Shown here in pieces: positions 1-5,461 of a stretch of DNA of 10,000 bases. Below the pieces are notes generated by a model. That model ran no database searches. It was not told the DNA's origin and saw nothing but the letters and a program-made list of their open reading frames with translations. Within the stretch, counting starts at the first letter, position 1. The number at the start of each line of letters is the position of its first letter. Both the position numbers and the translations under genes were made by a program. This DNA is from Flavobacterium sp. (GTDB lineage Bacteria > Bacteroidota > Bacteroidia > Flavobacteriales > Flavobacteriaceae): assembly GCF_020217025.1 (NCBI RefSeq), contig NZ_JAIWOF010000106.1:1-10000 (forward strand), read 5' to 3'.

Positions 1-597
1 AGCTAATTCCAAACTAAAAACTCCTACCATTTGGTTTTTGGGAAACGATGGATTTACCATAGGTCCCAACATATTAAAAAACGTTTTCACACCTAATTCT
101 TTTCGAATCGGACCCACATTTTTCATAGCAGGGTGGAAGAGTGGCGCATGTAAAATGGCAATGTTCGTTTCTTCAATAGATTTGGTTAAGAAGTCAGAAT
201 CTTTCGTAAATTTTACTCCCATTTTTTCCATTACATTACTCGATCCTGAAATGGAGGAAACGCCATAATTTCCGTGTTTTGCGACTTTAATTCCAGCACC
301 AGCGACTATGAAAGAAGCTAAAGTAGAAATATTGAAAGTGTCTTTACCATCGCCACCGGTTCCACATAAATCGATGGTATTGTAAGCGGAAAAATCAACC
401 GGAATACACAATTCTAACAAAGCTTCTCGGAAACCCGCTAATTCTTCAATAGTAATGCTTCGCATCATATAAACTGTCATAAAAGCAGCAATTTGACTTG
501 GATTATAACTTCCAGAAGAAATATTGACCAAAACTTCTTTGGCTTCTTCTTTGGTTAGGATTTCATGTTGAATTAATCGATTTAATATATTTTTCAT
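1..597 (-). CDS. trpD: Anthranilate phosphoribosyltransferase, 3' end cut by window edge
   Basis: TrpD transfers the phosphoribosyl group of PRPP to anthranilate, the second step of the tryptophan branch, in the cytoplasm. The first 199 residues are present and run off the window at position 1. Residues 1-65 are the helical N-terminal domain. The PRPP-binding glycine loop CGTGGDG lies at 78-84 (DLCGTGGDGKDTFNIST). KHGNYGVSS at 107-115 corresponds to the usual KHGN-R-x-VSS anthranilate/PRPP motif, with Tyr where many homologues have Arg. LGVKTFFNMLGPMVNP at 168-183 matches the conserved LGxRTxFNxLGPLxNP block. The ATG at 597 gives the normal N-terminus (MKNILNRL). It is the third gene of the operon, 95 bp after trpG; that gap is longer than the 12 bp between trpE and trpG, but I found no consensus promoter or strong hairpin in it. 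The identification is secure; only the C-terminal part is unseen. Confidence 0.96.
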   Translation of the reverse strand, partial: MKNILNRLIQHEILTKEEAKEVLVNISSGSYNPSQIAAFMTVYMMRSITIEELAGFREALLELCIPVDFSAYNTIDLCGTGGDGKDTFNISTLASFIVAGAGIKVAKHGNYGVSSISGSSNVMEKMGVKFTKDSDFLTKSIEETNIAILHAPLFHPAMKNVGPIRKELGVKTFFNMLGPMVNPSFPKNQMVGVFSLELA

Positions 598-692
598 GTG
601 TTTCGAATTTTTAAAATTGGATATAAGTTGGGCTGTACGTCACTTATTTTGTGTTAGTGAAGCAAGAAATTAAGCGTGTATTTTGTTGCTAA

Positions 693-1256
693 TTAATGGC
701 TAAGCCAATTTTCTAGGATTTTTTTTCCGTAAGGAGTTAAAACACTTTCTGGATGATATTGCACTCCTCGAATATCAAAATGCGCATGTTTCATCGACAT
801 AATTTGACCGTTTTCATCTTTTGAAGTTACGATTAAATCAGAAGGAAGGTTTTCGTTGGAAACGACCCAAGAATGGTAGCGTCCTACTTCGAATTCATTT
901 GGTAAATCGTTGAAAATAAAGTCGTCTTCGGTTTTGGTAACTTTAGTAGCCACACCGTGATACACTTTTTCTAAGTTGGTTAATTCTCCTGCAAAAACTT
1001 CTCCAATAGCTTGTAAACCTAGACAAACTCCGAAGATACTCTTAGTAGTAGCATATTTTTTGATAACCTCTTTCAATAAACCCGCTTCGTCTGGAATTCC
1101 TGGTCCTGGTGAAAGTAGAATTTTATCGAATTTTTCTAGCTCATTCAATTCAAATTCATCGTTTCTAAAAACGGTTACATTCGCATTCAAATCCTCTAAA
1201 TAGTGGACCAAATTGTAGGTAAAACTATCGTAATTGTCTATAACTGCTATTTTCAT
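693..1256 (-). CDS. trpG: Anthranilate synthase component II, glutamine amidotransferase subunit
   Basis: This subunit hydrolyses glutamine and passes ammonia to TrpE, which makes anthranilate from chorismate. At 187 residues it is a complete stand-alone class I (triad) amidotransferase, not fused to TrpD as in enteric bacteria. It opens with the typical IDNYDSFTYNLVHYL (6-20). The oxyanion-hole strand is LLSPGPGIPDEAG (47-59). The nucleophile is Cys78 in FGVCLGLQAIGE, and the other triad members are His168 and Glu170 in VQYHPESVLTP. A stand-alone protein of this type can also serve aminodeoxychorismate synthase (PabA) in some bacteria, so a dual role is possible. The position directly after trpE, with a 12-bp gap, and before trpD makes the Trp role primary. 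No clear Shine-Dalgarno sequence precedes the ATG, as is usual in Bacteroidota. Confidence 0.96.
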   Translation of the reverse strand: MKIAVIDNYDSFTYNLVHYLEDLNANVTVFRNDEFELNELEKFDKILLSPGPGIPDEAGLLKEVIKKYATTKSIFGVCLGLQAIGEVFAGELTNLEKVYHGVATKVTKTEDDFIFNDLPNEFEVGRYHSWVVSNENLPSDLIVTSKDENGQIMSMKHAHFDIRGVQYHPESVLTPYGKKILENWLSH

Positions 1257-1268
1257 GATGTCTTTTGT

Positions 1269-2669
1269 CTAAATGTTTTCTGCTAAATCTAAAGCTTTTT
1301 GTAAAGCACCTAACTTGTTGTATACTTCTTGCATTTCGTTTTCTTCTGATGAACTTTCTACAATTCCAGCTCCAGCTTGAAAATGTAGCGTATGATTTTT
1401 ACTCAAAAAGGAACGAATCATAATCGCGTGATTGAAATTGCCTTCAAAATCTAACACTCCGATGGCACCACCGTAGAAACTTCGGTTCGTTTTTTCGATG
1501 TTTTCAATCAATTGCATGGCTTTTACTTTTGGTGCTCCAGTTAAAGTTCCTGCAGGGAAAGTCTTCGCAACTAATTCCATAAAAGTATGATTTTCTTTTA
1601 ATTTTCCAGATACTTTTGAAACCAAATGAATCACGTGAGAGAAAAACTGCACTTCTTTGTATTTTTCTACTTTCACATCATGGCAACTTCGACTTAAATC
1701 GTTTCTTGCTAAATCTACAAGCATTACGTGTTCGCTGTTTTCTTTGGTGTCTTGCCCTAATTTTTTAGCTAATTCGGCATCTTGTTCGTCGTTTCCGGTG
1801 CGTTTGAATGTACCCGCGATAGGATGAATTTCAGCAAAATTATTTTTAATTACCAATTGCGCTTCTGGTGATGAACCGAATATTTTGAAATTTCCATAAT
1901 CAAAATAGAACAAATAAGGAGAAGGATTGATACTTCTTAAAGCACGATATACATTTAACTCATCACCTTTAAAATCTTGTGAAAATCTTCTAGATAAGAC
2001 CAATTGAAATACATCGCCACGTAAACAATGTTTTTTGGCTAACGAAACGTAGTTTTTGAATTCGTCATCAGTTAAGTTAGAAGTTCCGTTTCCTGATTTT
2101 TGAAACGAAAAAGAGGCAAAGTTTTTGGCTTGTAATAATTGTTCAATTTCGGCGATATTGTTGCTTCCGTCAAAGCTATGACAGAATAAATAGGCTTCGT
2201 TTTTGAAATGATTAATAGCGATGATATTCTTATAAACAGCGTAATAAATTTCAGGAATTTCGTTTTCTGACGATTTCTTCTCAATCGAAACTTTCTCAAA
2301 ATACTGAATGGCATCGTAAGCTAAATAACCGAATAATCCTTGTGTTATAAATTTAAAATCTGATTTTTCGGTTTCAAATTGATTAGAGAAATTTTCGATT
2401 TCTTTCGCTACGTTTACATCAGCATCAATCGGAATAATTTCTGAAAAATCATCCGGGAAATTCGTTTCAATTTTTTGATTTTCTACTTTGATGGAAGCAA
2501 TCGGATTGAAACAGATGTATGAAAAACTGTTGTCATTCGCATGATAATCCGAACTTTCTAACAGAATACTATTCGGAAATTTATCGCGAATTTTCAAGTA
2601 AACACTTACCGGTGTAATGGTATCGGCAAGAATTTGTTTGTAATTAGTATGTAACTTGTATTTTTTCAT
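1269..2669 (-). CDS. trpE: Anthranilate synthase component I
   Basis: TrpE converts chorismate plus ammonia (supplied by TrpG) to anthranilate, the committed step of tryptophan synthesis. The protein is 466 residues, normal for the family. The N-terminal domain carries LLES (36-39), and NPSPYLFYFD (248-257) lies in the chorismate-binding domain; both motifs form the site where tryptophan binds and inhibits the enzyme, so feedback control is probably retained. The chorismate-binding domain shows GDVFQLVLSRRF (218-229), HPIAGTFKRTG (282-292), ENSEHVMLVDLARNDLSR (310-327), FPAGTLTGAPKVKAM (371-385) and QAGAGIVESSSEENE (431-445). The last of these supplies magnesium-binding acidic residues. These features separate TrpE from PabB and from isochorismate synthase. 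It is the first structural gene of the operon; its ATG lies 21 bp after the T-tract of the attenuator, so its transcription depends on read-through of that terminator. Confidence 0.97.
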   Translation of the reverse strand: MKKYKLHTNYKQILADTITPVSVYLKIRDKFPNSILLESSDYHANDNSFSYICFNPIASIKVENQKIETNFPDDFSEIIPIDADVNVAKEIENFSNQFETEKSDFKFITQGLFGYLAYDAIQYFEKVSIEKKSSENEIPEIYYAVYKNIIAINHFKNEAYLFCHSFDGSNNIAEIEQLLQAKNFASFSFQKSGNGTSNLTDDEFKNYVSLAKKHCLRGDVFQLVLSRRFSQDFKGDELNVYRALRSINPSPYLFYFDYGNFKIFGSSPEAQLVIKNNFAEIHPIAGTFKRTGNDEQDAELAKKLGQDTKENSEHVMLVDLARNDLSRSCHDVKVEKYKEVQFFSHVIHLVSKVSGKLKENHTFMELVAKTFPAGTLTGAPKVKAMQLIENIEKTNRSFYGGAIGVLDFEGNFNHAIMIRSFLSKNHTLHFQAGAGIVESSSEENEMQEVYNKLGALQKALDLAENI

Positions 2670-2690
2670 ATTTGTTTAATTTTTGGCAAT

Positions 2691-2723
2691 AAAAAAAGGC
2701 TTGTCGTGATTGACAAGCCTTTT
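2691..2723 (-). terminator. Intrinsic terminator of the trp attenuator
   Basis: Read on the minus strand, AAAAGGCTTGTC (2723-2712) is followed by the 6-nt loop AATCAC and the exact complement GACAAGCCTTTT (2705-2694), with the T run continuing to 2691. This is a perfect 12-bp stem with a U-tract, a textbook rho-independent terminator. It sits between a Trp-rich leader ORF and the trpE start rather than after a gene, which marks it as a conditional attenuator. The base pairing is seen directly; the regulatory use is inference from its position and the competing pairing described for 2703-2782. Confidence 0.9.
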
Positions 2724-2782
2724 CTATGTATTTGGTTTTAAATTATACTATAGCAGGTTTCGCTCACGACGTTTGACGTAAG
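2703..2782 (-). promoter_or_regulatory. Competing leader pairings (anti-antiterminator and antiterminator) of the trp attenuator
   Basis: Two mutually exclusive pairings are visible on the minus-strand RNA. First, CTTACG (2782-2777) can pair with CGTGAG (2768-2763; six pairs including one G-U) across an 8-nt loop. Second, GTCGTGA (2770-2764) is an exact complement of TCACGAC (2709-2703), which covers the loop and the first three bases of the 3' arm of the terminator. The shared segment 2764-2770 overlaps the leader stop codon. A ribosome stalled at the Trp codons (2796-2788) would cover CTTACG and free GTCGTGA to break the terminator. A ribosome that reaches the stop would cover GTCGTGA and let the terminator form. 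Complementarity was read by eye; no folding energy was computed, and the antiterminator helix of 7 bp is short. Confidence 0.6.
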
Positions 2783-2820
2783 TTAGACCACCACCAAGTA
2801 TTGTTTAAAATTGAAATCAT
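2764..2820 (-). CDS. trpL: trp leader peptide with three tandem Trp codons
   Basis: A short ORF starts at ATG 2820 and ends at TGA 2764-2766. It encodes MISILNNTWWWSNLRQTS (18 residues). Three consecutive TGG codons at 2796-2788 are very unlikely by chance in an AT-rich intergenic region directly ahead of trpE. The peptide itself needs no function; its translation would sense the level of charged tRNA-Trp. The distance from the last Trp codon to the stop (seven codons) and the overlap of the stop with the antiterminator segment fit classical ribosome-mediated attenuation as known from the enteric trp operon. The sequence shares no obvious residues with the E. coli leader apart from the Trp run. 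It begins about 12 nt after the inferred transcription start and has no clear Shine-Dalgarno sequence, in line with the structural genes here. Confidence 0.85.
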   Translation of the reverse strand: MISILNNTWWWSNLRQTS

Positions 2821-2838
2821 GTTCTTAATTGTATGTTG

Positions 2839-2870
2839 CAAATGTTTCTAAATATTTTTTGAATAAACAA
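2839..2870 (-). promoter_or_regulatory. Candidate trp operon promoter
   Basis: On the minus strand TTG at 2870-2868 is followed after 21 nt by AACATTTG (2846-2839). This matches seven of eight positions of TANNTTTG, the -7 element known for Flavobacterium, with -33 TTG spacing in the accepted range. It lies between the E1 stop codon (2876) and the leader start (2820), and would place the transcript start near 2832. One mismatch and low sequence complexity keep this a candidate. Confidence 0.5.
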
Positions 2871-2875
2871 ATTAT

Positions 2876-5278
2876 TTAATACAAATTTGGATATTTTGTT
2901 GGATTTACCTCATTCATTATCGCATAAACTTTCTCAAAAATGTCTTCTACAGAAGGTTTTGAGAAGTAATCTCCATCCGTTCCATAAGCTGGTCGGTGTG
3001 CCTTTGATGTTAGGGTTTGAGGTGCGCTATCTAAATGTTTATAGGCATTTTGGTTTTCTACAATTTCTTGTAAAATATAAGCACTTGCTCCACCAGGAAC
3101 GTCTTCATCAATTACTAATAAACGATTTGTTTTTGCAATTGATTTTACAATGTCATGATTAATATCGAATGGTAATAACGATTGAATATCGATAATTTCA
3201 GCGCTAATTCCAACCGATTCTAACTCATTTGCCGCTTGTTCTACCAAACGTAATGTTGAACCGTAAGAAACTAATGTGATATCAGTTCCTTGTTTGATCG
3301 TTTCAACTACTCCTATTGGTGTTTTGAATTCACCTAAGTTGGTTGGCATTTTTTCTTTCAAACGGTAACCGTTCAAACATTCAATCACTAATGCAGGTTC
3401 GTCAGTTTCTAATAATGTGTTATAAAAACCAGCGGCTTTAGTCATGTTTCTTGGAACTAAAACGTGAATTCCTCGAATCGCATTGATAATCATTCCCATT
3501 GGAGAACCTGAATGCCAAACGCCTTCTAAACGATGACCACGAGTTCTTATGATTAACGGTGCTTTTTGGCGACCCGCTGTTCTGTATTGTAATGTCGCTA
3601 AATCATCACTCATGATTTGAATAGCGTACAACAAATAATCTAAATATTGAATTTCAGCAATCGGACGTAATCCTCTCATTGCCATTCCAATTCCTTGACC
3701 TAAAATTGTAGCTTCACGAATTCCGACATCGGCAACACGTAATTCTCCGTATTTTTCTTGCATGCCTTCCAAACCTTGGTTTACGTCACCAATGTTTCCA
3801 GAATCTTCACCAAAAATCAACGTTTCTGGATATTTTGAGAAGATAGCATCAAAGTTATCTCTTAAAACCAAACGTGCATCCACATCTTCCGCAGTTGCAT
3901 CGTATGTTGGAGCTACTTCCTTTGTTTTTAAAACCGTTTTATCCGATTGTGAAAATAAGTGCGAACTGAATTTTGGTTGGATTTTCACCATATAATTTTC
4001 AATCCAAGTCGCTAAAGTCGCACGCGTATTTTCTTTTATAATCATGCGCAACACTTTACGAGCTGCTACTAAAATATCTTTACGAATTGGTTCTTTTATA
4101 GAAGCAACATCGTTAGCGATTTTCTCGATAAATACTTTGTTTTCACTTTGTGAAGCGATGGTATTTAGTAAACCAACTAATTCTTGTTGTTCTGCTTTTG
4201 TTGGCGCTGTAAAGTTGGTCCAAGCTGTTTTTTTACCTTCTAAAACGTCTTTTTTAGCTTGATTGTCAATTTCTTCTAATTCTTCTAAAGTAGCGATATT
4301 GTTTTCGATTAACCAAGTTTTCATTTTAGCTAAACAGTCAAATTCTGCTTCCCAAGCTAAACGTTCTGCATTTTTGTAACGCTCATGACTTCCAGAAGTA
4401 GAGTGACCTTGAGGTTGTGTTAATTCGCTTACGTGAACTAAAACAGGAACGTGTTCTTCACGCGCAATTTGCGATGCTTTTTGGTAGGTTTCAACTAAAG
4501 CTGGGTAATCCCAACCTTTAACACGTAAGATTTCGTAACCGTTGTTTTCTTCATCACGTTGGAAACCTTTTAAGATTTCAGAGATATTTTCTTTTGTGGT
4601 TTGATGACGTGCGTGCACTGAAATTCCGTATTCGTCATCCCAAACGCTCATTACCATTGGCAATTGTAAAACACCAGCAGCATTAATCGTTTCGAAGAAT
4701 AAACCTTCTGAAGTGGAAGCATTTCCGATAGTTCCCCAAGCTACTTCATTTCCGTTTTCGGAGAAGTTGGTTTGGTTGATACCCGAAACATTTCTGTATA
4801 TTTTTGAAGCTTGAGCCAATCCTAACAAACGCGGCATTTGCCCAGCAGTAGGAGAGATGTCAGAACTCGAATTTTTTTGTTGGGTTAAGTTTTTCCAATT
4901 TCCGTTTTCGTCTAATGAATGCGTTGCGAAGTGACCGCCCATTTGACGTCCAGCACTCATTGGATCAAAATTAATATCGGTATGGCCGTATAATCCAGCG
5001 AAGAATTGCTCGATATTCATAGCGCCAATTGCCATCATAAACGTTTGGTCACGATAATATCCTGAACGGAAATCTCCGTTTTGAAACGCTTTTGCTAAAG
5101 CTAATTGAGGTACTTCTTTACCATCGCCAAAAATTCCGAATTTGGCTTTACCTGTAAGTACTTCTTTTCTTCCAAGAAGACTACATTCTCTACTGATTCG
5201 GGCGATTTTATAATCGTTAATGACTTCTTTTTTGAAATCTTCAAAAGAAACTACTTCCGATGTTGTTGCTGTTTTCAT
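2876..5278 (-). CDS. Fused E1 alpha/beta subunit of a 2-oxo-acid dehydrogenase, probably branched-chain
   Basis: This thiamine-diphosphate enzyme would decarboxylate a 2-oxo acid and transfer the acyl group to the lipoyl E2 subunit. The 800 residues hold both E1 halves. The alpha half is about 22-345, with YRDQTFM at 75-81. HSTSGSHERY at 292-301 resembles the HSTSDD loop of branched-chain E1 alpha. A mostly helical linker of about 120 residues follows, then the beta half from about 465, with IFGEDSGNIGDVNQG at 488-502. The beta-half catalytic Glu is probably Glu522 in GIREATILGQG. GLRPIAEIQYLDY (536-548) is typical of the beta half. The diphosphate-site motif is unusual: GNA at 185-187 and WDDEYG at 213-218 replace the common GDG and NN. 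Separate pdhA/pdhB genes normally serve pyruvate in Flavobacteriaceae (recalled, not visible here), and together with the HSTS loop this favours branched-chain substrates; pyruvate is not excluded. No E2 or E3 gene is next to it. It has its own consensus promoter and ends 55 bp before the trp leader ORF. Confidence 0.85.
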   Translation of the reverse strand: MKTATTSEVVSFEDFKKEVINDYKIARISRECSLLGRKEVLTGKAKFGIFGDGKEVPQLALAKAFQNGDFRSGYYRDQTFMMAIGAMNIEQFFAGLYGHTDINFDPMSAGRQMGGHFATHSLDENGNWKNLTQQKNSSSDISPTAGQMPRLLGLAQASKIYRNVSGINQTNFSENGNEVAWGTIGNASTSEGLFFETINAAGVLQLPMVMSVWDDEYGISVHARHQTTKENISEILKGFQRDEENNGYEILRVKGWDYPALVETYQKASQIAREEHVPVLVHVSELTQPQGHSTSGSHERYKNAERLAWEAEFDCLAKMKTWLIENNIATLEELEEIDNQAKKDVLEGKKTAWTNFTAPTKAEQQELVGLLNTIASQSENKVFIEKIANDVASIKEPIRKDILVAARKVLRMIIKENTRATLATWIENYMVKIQPKFSSHLFSQSDKTVLKTKEVAPTYDATAEDVDARLVLRDNFDAIFSKYPETLIFGEDSGNIGDVNQGLEGMQEKYGELRVADVGIREATILGQGIGMAMRGLRPIAEIQYLDYLLYAIQIMSDDLATLQYRTAGRQKAPLIIRTRGHRLEGVWHSGSPMGMIINAIRGIHVLVPRNMTKAAGFYNTLLETDEPALVIECLNGYRLKEKMPTNLGEFKTPIGVVETIKQGTDITLVSYGSTLRLVEQAANELESVGISAEIIDIQSLLPFDINHDIVKSIAKTNRLLVIDEDVPGGASAYILQEIVENQNAYKHLDSAPQTLTSKAHRPAYGTDGDYFSKPSVEDIFEKVYAIMNEVNPTKYPNLY

Positions 5279-5307
5279 AAGCCGTTTGTACGAAATTGAT
5301 AATTCAA

Positions 5308-5337
5308 CAAATTTAATTAAAACGACTTATAAAACAA
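5308..5337 (-). promoter_or_regulatory. Consensus flavobacterial promoter of the E1 gene
   Basis: On the minus strand TTG at 5337-5335 is followed by exactly 19 nt and TAAATTTG at 5315-5308. This is a perfect match to TTG-N19-TANNTTTG, the -33/-7 consensus established for Flavobacterium and recognised by its primary sigma factor. The inferred start near 5303 leaves a 5' leader of about 25 nt before the ATG at 5278. Confidence 0.75.
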
Positions 5338-5398
5338 TACAGGGAGTGATATTTTTTTAATTATTATTAAATTATCAATGATTTTGATTTGAAAAACG

Positions 5399-5412
5399 CA
5401 ATGAATTCATTG
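5399..5412. promoter_or_regulatory. 14-bp perfect palindrome, operator or weak terminator
   Basis: CAATGAATTCATTG is a perfect palindrome in the spacer between the M1-like gene and the E1 gene. On the minus strand it is followed by CGTTTTTC, so the transcript of the M1-like gene could fold a weak CAATG/CATTG hairpin with a U-run about 50 nt after its stop codon. It could instead be an operator, since it lies between two of the 12-bp dyads. The stem is too short and AT-rich to call either way. Confidence 0.3.
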
Positions 5413-5461
5413 AAAAATGATTTTTAATTATTGAATTATCAAATAAATAGGCAAAAATCTA

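Larger units (their letters stand above)
5296..5442. repeat. Three copies of the 12-bp dyad TTGA-N4-TCAA upstream of the E1 gene
   Basis: The sequence TTGAATTATCAA occurs exactly at 5431-5442 on the plus strand, as its reverse complement TTGATAATTCAA at 5296-5307, and with one mismatch (TTAAATTATCAA) at 5367-5378. Each copy is itself a dyad, TTGA-N4-TCAA, which is what a dimeric regulator would bind. The copy at 5296-5307 lies at the expected transcription start of the E1 gene, where a bound protein would block initiation; the others lie about 65-70 bp apart upstream. The 183-bp spacer is very AT-rich, so chance contributes, and no regulator is identified. Confidence 0.45.

Noticed and set aside
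598..692. Possible internal promoter or hairpin in the trpG-trpD gap
   Set aside because: No TANNTTTG element is present on the minus strand, and only a 5-bp TCACT/AGTGA stem with a long loop is visible. I see no supported feature in these 95 bp.
976..1203. Plus-strand open frames opposite trpD, trpG and the E1 gene (for example 38-268, 976-1203, 2887-3162, 3762-3995, 4044-4262, 5105-5299)
   Set aside because: They lie antisense within well-identified genes, have no recognisable domains, and their compositions look like antisense translations of the minus-strand proteins.
2072..2314. Minus-strand 80-codon frame inside trpE
   Set aside because: It overlaps trpE on the same strand in another frame, and the trpE frame through this stretch is intact and matches the family.
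2670..2760. T-box or TRAP-type control of trpE
   Set aside because: No T-box sequence or series of spaced GAG/UAG triplets is visible, while the Trp-codon ORF and terminator explain the region better.
5296..5307. Possible FNR/CRP-type box
   Set aside because: The FNR consensus is TTGAT-N4-ATCAA (14 bp). The dyads here are TTGA-N4-TCAA (12 bp), so the half-site spacing is shorter by 2 bp and does not fit that family.
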